From Microstegium vimineum (lineage: Eukaryota > Streptophyta > Magnoliopsida > Poales > Poaceae), in the NCBI GenBank assembly GCA_022036555.1, contig CM039126.1, positions 8,538,079-8,602,078 on the forward strand: a stretch of DNA of 64,000 nucleotides, written 5' to 3'. How positions within the stretch are numbered: position 1 is the stretch's first letter; every line of letters starts with the position of its first letter. The notes under the pieces are model-generated. The model did no database searches and was not told the DNA's origin. It saw only the letters and a program-made list of their open reading frames with translations. A program made the position numbers and the translations under genes. Of the stretch, positions 1-11,277 are shown piece after piece.

Positions 1-210
1 TACTTAACGAATCCACTCAAAATTGGGGCTTCTCATGAGAGAAACACCTTTGAGTGTGAGTTTGATTCTGACAAAGACTATGAGGAGAGGGATGGGTTCA
101 GGGGAAAGGATCCTATACCACATAATGTTGCTTATGACAGAGAAGATCCTCCTATTTATCACTTCATTAAGAGATCCTGGAGATGTATGTTGACCCATAC
201 TATTCTTTAA
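1..210 (+). pseudogene. Possible Mutator-like transposase N-terminal remnant
   Basis: An open frame runs from the left edge to a TAA at about 208-210. It is rich in acidic residues and contains a NVAYDREDPP motif. Similar acidic-plus-DDPP segments precede the transposase domain in many grass MURA-type proteins, but I recognise this only by family resemblance. No catalytic region follows. From 210 to 1310 there are only short frames, including a Lys-rich + strand stretch at about 1090-1310. It may be the edge of an older element truncated by the window boundary. The call is tentative. Confidence 0.35.
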
Positions 211-1360
211 AATTTTAGAGTTGCATATAGTAATCTTATCCCTACCCTTACTAACAAGTCCCAATGGTCATAATGAGTCCATGGCCACTTTATGCATCCT
301 CCACTTCTCAAGACCACTGTTAGTAGAAGGAAGAGCATGAGGTCAAAAGGATGTGCAAAGAGCAACAACAACACAACACACAGGAAGGGCGATATAAACT
401 CAAGTATGCCAACAATATGAACATCATTGGTGCACATGCAAAAATAGTAACTGAGAGATGATAACGCGGCTCTAATAGTAGAGAGGTAATAATGTATCCT
501 ATCTTGTACTAATGTTAACTAATAACTAGTATTAATAACATGTCATACTAATAACTTGTACTAATATGTAGGGGGCTCTCAAGAACAAGAAAGCAAATGA
601 ATTCCCTCAAGAAACAACTGAGAATATCATTGTTTATATTGCATTGACTTCTGCAAGACCCACACTAATGTATTTCCCACCTAGGCAAGTTGAAATCAAC
701 AAGTCTAGTTCTGAAATTTTTAGGTTATGTACTCCTATCTACACTTGTGAATAGCAATTGATAAATCAACAACTGAGAATATCACTTGTGCTTTATTTTG
801 AAAACCCACATTTACAGTTTCCTATTCCTAAGTGTTGAATATTTTAACAAATATATTTGTAATATTGTCGAGGATTCTCTACTAACTTGAGATCTAGGAA
901 AACTAATAAGTAAATTGAATTTCAATGCATCATGTACCATTTCCATATGTACATTAACTTTTCATGATAACTCAAAATACTAATTTTCATGTGCAGATCA
1001 ACATGTGTCGCAAGCCAAATAACTCAACCCACTCTCCATAAAATACCATTTTGCCAAGTTCTTGTGAGACACCACCACTTGCTCCCTCCCAATTTACAGG
1101 CAAGAAAAAGAGAGAAGACAAGACCAAAAGGAAGGCAAAGGCAAAAACAATGATAAAGAGTACACCTTAGGGACAAAGAGATGGGAAGGCAGAAGGGAAG
1201 ACAAAGGGTACACCTCAAACAAAGAAGAAGCCATCTTTGATGGCATCACAAAGTCCCACAATGTGCACTGGAAGAAAGGCTCATGGAAGCCATGCAATGT
1301 CTACTAGAAGCAAAAAAAAATCTAGAATGAATTAATATCAGCTAATAATGATTTTTTTTC

Positions 1361-1566
1361 TAGATCTATGTGATGAGATTAGGTTGCTTCGTAAGAAAAC
1401 TAATATTCATGTGTTTCGTGTGATAGAGAAAACCGATACTCTTGTCGCCTGCCATATTTTGGCTAGGTCTCTGTGACGAGATTAGATTGTTGTTATGTTA
1501 TCATAAACCGACATTCATGTGACATGTGTGATGAGAAACTTGGTACTCATGTCGCCCATGCGCTTG
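1361..1566. repeat. Two-copy diverged tandem repeat, about 103-bp period
   Basis: The motif tagatctatgtgatgagatt at 1361 recurs as taggtctctgtgacgagatt at 1464. Both are followed by related blocks ending in ctcttgtcgcc and ctcatgtcgcc. The copies are clearly diverged. From 1570 to 2296 I see only AT-rich DNA and a poly-T run near 2170, with no gene. Confidence 0.55.
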
Positions 1567-2296
1567 TCTGATGACATTATATCGCCGACCATTTTGTATA
1601 TTAGATGAGAAAATGACATCACTCCAACCATGTAAAATATTAAGTACTGTTGGTCTATATTATTAGTTTGGTAATATTATTAGCTCACATTTTGCTTCAC
1701 TTATTTTATTGTTATATTAATCTATTATGACATGCAATGTCAACTAACGGAAAGAAAAAAATTACTTCATTCTATTAGAGAGGTAAATGCATTATTTCTA
1801 GCAATTTAATTCCACCTTAACAACACATCAGAAATGGAACATATTTTTTTATAAAGAGAAATGATACATGATACATTATTATTTTATTGGTTTATAAGAT
1901 AATTTAGCATTATAGTGACACCTATGGAAGTTAGTATAAATTCACAGGGGTACTCACAAAACTGGCTTGATTATATATTTATTCCGTGTGTGTCTTGAAT
2001 TAGAGTATGTTGTAGAAGTTGTCCCAGAGACCGATGTGTAGCTAAGAAGACCCTAACATCCCTACATAGGAATATCGCGGGTGACGGTGGCATGCTGTAG
2101 AATAAAGTTGGGTAGCGGCGCTTCGCCTGAGAAATATTTTTTTATTCAATTACTACACTGTTGTTGTCGGTTTTTTTTTTTTTTTTGCTTTTTAATCTAT
2201 CTTCAACCGAGTCGACGACACATACGACATGATCTCACCATTTGATAGTAAGTTGGGTATAATTAGACTAATATGTTAAACTAACGTTAAGTATTA

Positions 2297-2532
2297 ACTC
2301 TGTCCTAAAAAGAATGCAACTATAGTATACGTGTCAGTTAAAGTGTTTGATGTTTAAATAGGTTTCTAGTAAATAGTATTTATATTTATGGCCCTAAATT
2401 AATTTATTATAAAAATGTATTTCATAATTAATCTAATGATATTTATTTGATATAAATATTTATATTTTTAATCTATAAACTTGATATACTAAATTATGAG
2501 AATGTTTGGAATTTTTTTAGGAAACGGAAGTA
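2297..2532. mobile_element. Diverged Stowaway-like MITE
   Basis: The left end resembles ctctgtcctaaaaag and the right end resembles the inverted form (ttaggaaacggaag followed by ta). The interior is AT-rich and codes for nothing. This matches the Tc1/mariner-derived Stowaway pattern (CTCC.TCCGTCC ends, TA target). The ends are degenerate, so the boundaries are approximate. Confidence 0.5.
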
Positions 2533-3126
2533 GTATTATAAGATAGAGTATTTTTGTAATTCTATAATCGCTAATAATGCTCCAGTTAGGGCGTCTGGCC
2601 GTCCCGTCCCCTAGTGTCCGGACGATTTCTTTGTTGGGCCTGCATACACGGCCCACGCAAAAACGGCACTCGCAGACCGTTCCACTCACTGACAACCGTG
2701 GTCGCCTTCGTCCCCGACCGTGGTTGCGGCCGCCACGGACCCTGCAACCGCGTCTACGCCTGCCTCCACCGCCAAATTCTCCGCCGCAGACGGCTGCACC
2801 GCGCCTACGCCCGCCTCCACCGGCTCCACCGCGGCATCCTCCCGTCTCGACCGCGAGATCCGCCTGGCGCGGTGGCTCCACCGAGCCACCCTCCTTCCCC
2901 GCTCAAGGCCACCTCAAGCACGGCGGACGCCTACCGTTGCTGTTCCACCGCGCTATCACTATCCACCATGTCGCTCGCCTACCACAGTGCCATCCGCCTG
3001 GCTCGGATTTTACGACGGTTGTGTGTCGTCCCATCCCTAGCAGCTGTTGCCTGCACCCACTCGCTTCACGCTGCCATCCTCCTTGGATCCTCCTTCTCCA
3101 CCGCGACCTAGCACCGGATCTCAGTG

Positions 3127-6100
3127 ATGCGCACGACATCGGGCGCGGTTCCCTCGCCCATCAGGAGTGACCCGCCCAGCAGCTCCGAGGATGAGTCGTC
3201 TGTTGCGCAGGTACGTGCTTAATGCATATGGGCAACAGCATGTGAGTTTGATGTTTTTCCTTTTGTATTCATCTTTATTCATTTCTCTTAGTCATTACAT
3301 TATTTGTCGACACAATATTTCTCCATGCATTGTTAGTTCCGAAGTACTAGCCCTATCCAACCCCCATGCCCATGAGTCGTTACATTCCACCGACGTCACC
3401 GGTGCCTGAAGAAGTGAAAGTGGTGCCAAGTCTTGATGAGTGGTTGGATCCCCCAGGCACTTCCGGCCAACCGGGCACTTCAAGTTATCCTCCAGTGGAT
3501 ACTACTATGGCTGCAGTTGAGGTGAATTTGTCAAAACCCTCTCATCATTTCTAAACATGTTGCAGAATGTGCACTTATATGTTGCAGTGTCATGTCTTAC
3601 ATGTTTCAATTATCCATCTTTATATGTTGCAGTGTCATTTCCTACATGTGTTGACCCTATTCAAATACATCTTGCTATAATTTTATTTGTTTCACATGGC
3701 ATATATATTAATTTATTCAGTCCCTTCCTGAACAATACCAACTTCTACTTGCTGAGCATAATTCTTTGGTGGAGAAAGATGTGGACGATCTTGCGCAATC
3801 AATGGCAGCCACCATGAAACAACAAACAAAGGTCATCTTGGCAAAGTGTGGTGCTGAGTTTGCTTGTAAGATAGCCCAGCTAAACAAGCGTATGGCTGAT
3901 GTTGCTGATTTGGCAAACAAGTTGGGATTGCTAAAGACACCTTCAAATGCACCAACTCCACCAGATCAGCCAACCAAAACCCCATCTAGCCCACTAGAGA
4001 GTGCATAACGTCCAATTCCTTCCTCTTCACCAAATCCATTTCCTTCCCCTCCACAAAGTTCACCAAAAGAACATTTTATGCCTTCATTCAACTTATTTAA
4101 CCCTAATGAAGTTGAGTATGAAGATGTGTGTGGAGAAGGATCCCGAATCCCTACACCTATTGGTATATGCTGTGATTCTTTTATCCATCTTATTTGTGTC
4201 TTCTTTTTATGTGACACATTTTAGTGCATGTTTAGTTCAGTATTATTTCAGCTATTTTTTCCTCCGTCTTTTTCCAGTTGACACCAAAAAAGTGGCTTCT
4301 AATGCGAAACAAACAGGGTCAAGCACATTTGAAAAAAGAAATAGAAAGAAAAGGGCAGCCTACCCCGGTGCTAATGTGGACAAGCCAAAAAGATTTAAGG
4401 CTAATAATGATTCCAAAGAGATGTGGAATAGGTTTTTGACTAAAAGAGCTTTCAGTAAGGGATTCAAGCTAGAGGGGCAAAGCCAACCGTGAGTTAACCT
4501 TCCCACTCTCCCCTCCCTTTTTTCACTTTACCATGTTCTACACTTATACACATATGATTGATATATGTTGCATTAGGCTGCTTAGTTGTTTCAAATGCAT
4601 TATTCAACTGTTCAAACTAGATATTCATTTTGTTTCCATACTTCATTCAAATCTATAGAAGTAATTGATCTTCTTTTTGCATTAGGCTTGCTTAGCTTTG
4701 CTTGTTTGCCACCTTTGTAGTCCTCATTTTTTTATAAAAAAATAGTAAGTATCTCTATTTCAGGCACATGTGTTCAACTAGTTGTTGTCATAGGTTTATT
4801 TAATCATTTCAAGTGTATGTTTCAATTGTTGGAACAAACTTATCTTGGTTAAACATTTGTCAATATTTTGTTTCTTAGTATTTGTTGCTTATGTGGTTAT
4901 TGTTTATTCTACCTCGATTATGGTAATTATATCGCTTTTTCTTTTCTATACAAGGCCTCCTTTCATTGATATTTCGGACTTCCACATTACGTATGATGAG
5001 TTCTATGACTCATTTAAGATTCGGGGATTGGTTGATAACACTGTGATGTCCTTGTGGAGTTACCAGTTTAGTCTTGACAAACTTGACTTGTGTCAAAAAG
5101 AAAAAACAAGAGTTGGCAAATTTGCTTTCCCCCAGTTGGCCACGGTAACGATACAATACTTGTGATTTTCCATTTGAAAATGAATTCCTTGGACTCATCT
5201 CCATTTTATTTAACTCTTCTCCTTTTCCTTTTTCACCTTTTTTATGTGTGAGTGTGGATCCACCTTCTTTTAAACATGAGGACACTTCCATGAAAATTTA
5301 TACCAAGATAAACGAAACATGGACTCTCTCCAAGATGGATCTAGCACGTGAGTTGTAGATACATTGTTTGGTTTCAATAAAAAAGGATTAACGAAGCATA
5401 AATGTACTTGGTGTGATGTTGTTAAAGGTGCCACATTAATTTATTTGATTTTACAATACTATACTATTCAGATGTTCTTTCCCATAGTATTTGAGGACCA
5501 CTGGGTGCTTGTTTGTGTTAATATGTATATGAAATAAATTGATTTCTTGGACTCTATTAATGCCAGCAAAAATGGCTCATGTTTCAAGCGTGCCCAGAAC
5601 TTGGTAAGTGCCCTGTGTTGGGTCATTTTTTGTGATGTTTCAAGTACCTTTTACTTCTATTTGGTGCATATTCATTCCTTAGAATCATGTGTATGTTGCA
5701 CATTCATTGTTTAATTGTTGAAGTAGCAACTGATTATCTGTTGCATATGTATTCCTTCTTTGTTTCGTTTTTTAGATTCAGAATTTCACAGCCACAACAA
5801 TCAAATATGGGATTCTCAAACTTGATGTGTCTCAGTTTAAATGGAATTTACCTACAGGATATCCTACACAAAAAAAATTTGTATGTTGTTTCTACCTTTT
5901 TGTCATGTCCCTTCTTGTTATTACAGCCTATTGATTGTATGTTTACATATTTTATTATACTATTTTTAAAAGGTTTGACTATGGGCTGTACACGATGGAT
6001 TATATGGATGCATGGAATGGCAAGGAGATGGTGGCTTCATCACTTGAGAAAGTATGTGTTTCCATTCTAAATTTTTCTTGTTTGCAACTACTACTATCTC

Positions 6101-6262
6101 TAAATATGCTTGCTGAGTTTTGCTCATCTTTTTTCAATTTGCTTCTCCTAGGAGACAGTGCTAGAATACAGGAAGCATGCAGCTGCACTTCTCCTTCTAT
6201 CAGAACGCAACACTATTAAGCTTGATGACTTCATCAAGAACTATGATGATGCCAAGATTTGA
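3127..6262 (+). pseudogene. Ulp1/C48-peptidase-like transposon gene, multi-exon, broken
   Basis: Plausible exons are 3127-3210, 3351-3521, 3721-4162, 4278-4488 and 4955-5144, then pieces near 5250-5345, 5472-5610, 5775-5880, 5973-6050 and 6150-6262. The start gives MRTTSGAVPSP and the end KNYDDAKI then TGA. The C-terminal half has the Ulp1 (SUMO protease, C48) pattern: EDHWVLV with the His codon at 5499-5501, then FLDSI with Asp at 5550-5552, then the block that normally reads DCG. Here it reads DYG, so the predicted nucleophile Cys is Tyr (TAT at 5980-5982). Frames are interrupted by TAA at 4006-4008 (before RPIPSSSP) and TAA at 5535-5537 (between YMK and IDFLDS). Both fit former Gln codons. 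In the family these enzymes cleave SUMO-like conjugates. This copy is predicted dead. Exon junctions in the middle are approximate. Confidence 0.7.
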
Positions 6263-6340
6263 TCAATTGATGTTGTCATTAGGTGTTAGGAGAGTGATGA
6301 TGTTGTATAAACACAAACTCAAAAGCAAGTGTACTTAATC

Positions 6341-6652
6341 TGTGATGTTTCATAAGCACATTTCTCATGTAACACTACTAAACTTGTGTTGTTTCATCAG
6401 AAGATTTCAGATGTAAGAGTGGTTAAACTGCAATTTCATAATTAGCTGAATTTGTGATGTTTCATACGCACATTTCTCATGTCACACTAGTAAACCTGTG
6501 TTGTTTCCTCAGAAGATTTCAGAAATAAGAGTGGTTAAACTGCACTTTCATAATCAGCTAAATCTGTGATGTTTCATAAGCACATTTCTCATGTAACACT
6601 AGTAAACATGTGTTGTTTCATCAGAAGATTTCAGATAAGAGTGGTTCTGCCC
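6341..6652 (+). repeat. 112-bp tandem repeat, about 2.8 copies, 3' of the Ulp1-like gene
   Basis: Units start at 6341, 6453 and 6565 (tgtgatgtttcata...). Each contains cacatttctcatg, a block like tgtgttgtttcatcagaag and gagtggttaaactgca. The third copy is cut at about 6652, exactly where the inverted Ulp1-like fragment begins. The unit looks like former 3' untranslated sequence that has been amplified. Confidence 0.85.
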
Positions 6653-7240
6653 ATCACAGCAAGTGTATTTGCTTCGTTAAACAATGTATCTATAGTTCAC
6701 GTACCAGATCCATCTTGGAGAGAGTCCATGTTTCGTTTATTTTGGTGTAAATTTTCATGCAAGTGTCCTCATGTTTGAAAGAAGGTGGATCCACACTCAG
6801 GTAGTCCTATCCAGCACACATAAAAAAGGTAGAAAAAAGGAAAAGGAGAAGAGTTAAATAAAATGGAGATGAGTCCAATGAATTCAGTTTATGGAAAATC
6901 ACAAGTATTGTATCATTACCGTGGCCAACTGAGGGAAAGCAAATTTGCTAACTCTTATTTTTTTCTTTTCAACACAAGTCAAGTTGGTCAAGACTAGACT
7001 GGTAACTCCATAAGGACATCACAGTGTTATCAACCAATCCCCGAATCTTAAATGAGTCATAGAACTCGTCATACGTAATGTGGAAGTCCAAAATATCAAT
7101 GAAAGGAGGCCTTGTATAGAAAATAAAAAGCAATATAATTACCATAACTAAGGTAGAATAAACTATAACCACATAAGCAACAAATACTAAGAAACAAAGT
7201 ATTGACAAATGTTTAACCAAGATAAGCTTTTTGTTCATAA
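6645..7240 (-). repeat. Inverted partial copy of the Ulp1-like gene
   Basis: Read on the minus strand, this segment matches the + strand at about 4835-5420: the intron upstream of exon 5, the exon with PPFIDI.DFHITYDEFYD, the following intron and the next exon start. The arms are about 590 bp with a spacer of about 1.2 kb. Exon frames in the copy are also broken. The copy is not a plain duplicate: at about 6800-6816 it keeps 17 bp, including an AG splice acceptor, that is missing from the + copy near 5248. It therefore derives from a sibling or an older version of the gene. Confidence 0.85.
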
Positions 7241-7342
7241 AGTTTTAACATTTATATCACTTGAAGTCTCACATAATAAATACAATAACTTATAACTTAA
7301 ATGTCTCATGTTTACATTTATTTCTATTACAGCAAGATAACT

Positions 7343-10129
7343 CTATAGCTTTAACTTCGTGCCCTTCATGATTAGCTTCGCCGCTTCCATGTACTTGCAT
7401 GTCGCTACATCATGGCCTTCTTCGTGGCATAACAAGCATGCACCTTCTTTGCCTTTGTTCTTCTTATCCTTGGCCTTACTCTTCTTGATTACTTTCTCTC
7501 TCACTTGTTGAATAATAGTCTTCTTACGGGGGACCTTGTCCTTGGGCCTTCCTTTTGGATCTTTTGCTGGAGGGTTCTTGAACATAGTTTTCTCCACCAA
7601 TCCCTCCATCTCCTTTTCATCTACTGCATTTGGTGGATCATTTTGCTGCGAAATCAATGCTTTGGTGGTTGTCTTTACCTTTTCCCACAACTGATCAATC
7701 CCTTCTGAACCCACCATGTACTGCTCTGGACCCAAACATGCATCAGCAGAAAACCTTGTCATCTTCCTACATAAGGCATTGTATCTCAACATGTTTGTGG
7801 TTGGAACACCAAACACTGGTTCAGGGCCTGACAAATGTTGAGGCACTTTCAAGGTTGCATCTTCAGACCACCTATGCATGAGGTACCTCTCAGGTATCTT
7901 TTCCACATCAAGTGTGGTAAAGACTTTCAGGATGTGAGGACATAGGAGACCATCTTGTTCAAACATGTTGCAAGAGCATGTGTATGTTTCGGACTGCTGA
8001 TTCATAGCAACATGGTATGTTTTGAATGTATCCTCATCTTCCTTGTATACTCGTTTCAACACCTGAAACACATAGGCAACATTATTTTTTTTCAAAAACT
8101 AAACAATAAATGTGAATGTTTCATGCTAAAGAAGTAAAGTGCTCATAATTCTTGTTGCAATGCACTCTGCTACATGTTTCAGAAGTAATATAGCACATGT
8201 TTCATGCTAAAATACAACATCTAGTACACAAAAATGCCTGGAATTCTTATTGCGGTGCACTCCGCTACATGTTTCATAAGTAATATAGCACATGTTTCAT
8301 GATAAAATACAATATCTAGTACACAAAAGTGCCTAGAATTCTTGTTGCAATGCACTCTACTACATGTTTCAGAAGTAATATAGCACATGTTTCATGATAA
8401 AAAAATAGAAATTGCGACAAGAATGCACATCTTACCCGCACCGCCATTTGATCACCCTCTGTATCAATCGCGGCTATAGTCAATGTCGTTGAGTCACGAA
8501 GAAGCTCTTGGAATTTGAAGAAGACACTTCTAGTGTAGAACTTAGATGCTTGCTTCTCAAATTGGGACCTACCCCACAGTGGTGGATCTGTTACTTCTCC
8601 TTTAGTTGCTTCTCGGTACTCCTCAATTCTTGTCTCCATTATGTATTCATATTGGGTAATGAACTGCATTATTGAATCCTGGGGGTGCACCATTTTTTTG
8701 AACAAGGAATTCATACTCTCAGATCTCCCTGTTGTGCTTGTGAATGGGAAGAAGCATTTCCTGAAGTATGCGGGCGCCCACATAGACTTGGTTGAAGACA
8801 TGTTTTGGAAGTGGTTGTTGCCATACATATTATGATCCTCCTCTAATTTGTGCCACAACATTTCAAACTCTTTCGGTGTTTCAGTGAAATTAATGCAGTA
8901 ATCAAACTCATCTGCAAATTCTTTGTTGTTCCTTAATAACCAACTAAACTTCTCACACGCTTTGCTGACAACATGAAACTTGCAGTACCTGTGTGTCGTA
9001 TCAGGGAATACCTGTTCTATTGCAGCTTTCATGGCCTTGTCCTAATCTGTCATGATGTTTGTTGGTGCCACCCCTCCCATTGCATCCTTCATTGTTTGCA
9101 GCACCCACACAAATGTTTCTGTGTTTTCATCAGGAAGCAAAGCACAACCTAGTAGGATGCTTTGGGTGTGATTGTTTATCCCCACAATCGGCACAAACGG
9201 CATGTTCCACCTGTTTGTGCAGAACGTTGTGTCAAAGAATATGCAGTCTCTGAAACATTTGTACAACTCCCTTGATCTGCCATCAACCTAAAACAAGCCC
9301 GCCACTGTATTCTCAACACCTAGCTTGACGGCATAGAAGAAACTGGGGCTCTCAGCTTGCAACTTCTAGAAGTGGTCTAGGACAACATCCATGTCTCTGT
9401 ATCTAAGTCTAGCCCTCAAATGTGTCCTCATGTTGGAGGCATCAATGCTATTGAATGTTAGGTTTCCTACACCTCCATGAAAGTCTCCTAGGACCGACAT
9501 AATCTGCATGGTGGAAATGTTTCGGTTGTGCAATGTCTTCAACAGCTCGTAATCAGCCCATGATATCTTTCTATGGGACCTTAGCTGCCTTACCCTACCC
9601 TTTATCTTCACCAAAGGGTGTGTGTGCTCTGTTTGAAGCACCACAACCCTCCACCTTCCTTCACGCAGACCCACAACCATGTGTGCCTTACAATCAACTT
9701 TTTTAGCGTGCTTCGCTTTCTTGTTGCAGTAGTCATCACAGCTGTGGCATTTTTCTTCTTTGATGTTGTATTTGCTAAAGACGATGTTGCACTACATGAA
9801 GGTCTTGCTCCCTGACTTGATACATTGTCTTCCTTTTGAGCACCTGAAATCCTTGCATGTGTACACTCGAACTCTTTCCTTATTAGTTCCTTACTCACAT
9901 TACTCTTTCTTGATGATCCCACCCTGATACTAAAACCCATCTTGAATGCGTAATCGTTGTACGTCTTTCTTGCTTCAGCTAATGTGTCAAACTCCATTCC
10001 TTCATAGGGAACCACCGGCTGGAAGCTTACAACATCTTCTTCTTCTTGATACACCACATCGTCATCGATTATATCCACCTCAACATTCAGACTGTCTGCC
10101 TTATGAGATAAATTCTGATCAACATTCAA
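7343..10129 (-). pseudogene. FAR1/MURA-type Mutator transposase pseudogene
   Basis: Reading right to left, an acidic N-terminus leads to a FAR1-type DNA-binding region (EFDTLAEARKTYNDYAFKMGF). The MULE transposase core follows (FDTTFCTNRWNMPFVPIVGIN, then TETFVWVLQTM, then TDxDKAM). Next come a SWIM zinc finger (CSC..F...GLLCPHILKV) and a C-terminal CCHC knuckle (CLLCHEEGHDVATC). One clean intron, 8063-8435, joins QMAVR to VLKRVYK in phase 0. The gene is dead. There is a one-base frame change at about 9610-9800 and in-frame TAG codons at 9366-9368, 9288-9290 and 9042-9044. The last sits where the family has Gln (TDQDKAM). The frame is otherwise continuous, so inactivation looks fairly recent. 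It could have been the autonomous partner of the surrounding element. A domesticated FAR1/FRS gene is unlikely given the linked Ulp1-like gene. Confidence 0.8.
8146..8408 (-). repeat. 95-bp tandem repeat inside the transposase intron
   Basis: Units begin at 8146, 8241 and 8336 with gaattctt(g/a)ttgc and contain ctacatgtttca and tagcacatgtttcatg. A further diverged copy lies outside the gene at about 10455-10580. The repeat fills most of the 373-bp intron and leaves both splice sites intact. Confidence 0.85.
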
Positions 10130-11277
10130 ACCAATGGAACCCTGTATAGCAAAGGTGTGGTCATATTACACATGCAGTCAACAACACACAATACGGTAAG
10201 TAAACAAACAAAATCAGTTGGATTGTGCCCAGAAACTTACTTCTGAAACATATGTAGCCATGTTAGCACTTGAAGTTGCAGCATTCCTCCCATCACCTAT
10301 GCCCTCCTGTACATTTCAAAGCGTTACAATTTCGGTTTATTTCTCATCTTTTTTTACATATGTACAAAATTTAACAGAAACTATAAAATAGTTGTATCAT
10401 TGAAACATACTTGTTGCGATTCAGTATGGTTCGTGTTTACAAAGTAAATGTGTACTGCTAAAACAGAGCATCTAGTAACTAAAAGTACAAAAAATGCCCA
10501 GAATTCTTGTTGCAATTCATTCTACTACATGTTTCAGAAGTAATGTACCATATGTTTCATGAAAAAATATGAGCATCTACGGCAAAAGTATGGTTCCAAA
10601 ACGCGGATGATCAGAGATTTGCAGTCTTAAACAATACAATTCGATGAAATTGCGACATCCAAAGATGTTCATCTTACATGTTGTTTTGAAGAATAAGGAT
10701 TCGTCTCCGCCACCTCTTTGCCTCTAGCCACATCAATAGGAGAGTCCAATCCACCGTACACGCCGCTCAAGCCCTCCTTGCGCCCCCCCCCCCCCCCTAA
10801 CCAGAGATCTTCCTCTCGTCCCTCAACAATCGTTGGGGGAGGACACCCAGGATGAAAATCGATGTTGCAGAGAAGATGAGACATTGGGGGCGTTGTGGGA
10901 TTAGGCGCGCAGGGGATGGTGGTGGCGCGTCGTCGGCTTAGGCGTGATGGGATGAGGCGCGGCGTCGGCTGGCAGCGTCAGATGGCGGCTGATAGTGGGA
11001 CGACCCGCGCGGACGGGATGGCAGTGGGGAGTGGGAGGACCGCGCGGACAGGTTGGCGGCGTCGGACAGAAGGAAGAAGGACGATAGCGGTGAATTCTAT
11101 TGTGCTCTACTGCTTCAATCGAACAACTCCTTTTGGTTCAATCGGTCGACTCCAGCTAGTTGACCCGCATTCGAACACAAACGTCATGCCGGATGTCCAG
11201 GCGCTAGTGGCGCCATTGTATAATACGGAGTAACTTATTTTGGGACGGTGGGGTAGACACGACAACCAATAGAAGTA
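10130..11277. other. Upstream part of the MULE composite, including a C15 run
   Basis: This segment holds the presumed promoter/leader side of the minus-strand transposase: short AT-rich DNA, one dispersed copy of the 95-bp repeat, a run of 15 C at 10783-10797 and a GC-rich block at 10860-11090. Open frames in the GC-rich block have no recognisable domain and look compositional. Confidence 0.4.

Larger units (their letters stand above)
2580..11220. mobile_element. Composite Mutator-like element with Ulp1-like gene and FAR1/MURA-type transposase
   Basis: Two convergent broken genes share this block: a Ulp1/C48 peptidase-like gene on + (3127-6262) and a FAR1-domain transposase on - (10129-7343). 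MULEs that carry ULP-like genes are established in plants (Kaonashi-type MULEs in Arabidopsis and related melon and rice elements), so the pairing is meaningful. A GC-rich segment lies just inside each proposed edge. Loosely inverted motifs occur at about 2591 (gcgtctggccgtcc) and about 11190 on the other strand (gcgcctggacatccgg), which could be decayed terminal repeats. I found no convincing 9-bp target duplication, so the outer limits are inferred. Confidence 0.5.

Noticed and set aside
2489..3170. Long overlapping open frames on both strands (130-197 codons)
   Set aside because: GC-rich composition gives frames in all phases. Only the short frame from 3127, with a good donor at 3211, connects to the Ulp1-like exons.
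4845..5165. Apparent membrane protein fused to the Ulp1-like exon
   Set aside because: The hydrophobic first half is the T-rich intron read through in frame; a consensus acceptor at 4954 separates it from the exon. The similar frame at 6969-7238 (-) is the same artefact in the inverted copy.
6341..8408. A CRISPR-like array
   Set aside because: The repeats are contiguous 112-bp and 95-bp tandem units without spacers, in a plant transposon context.
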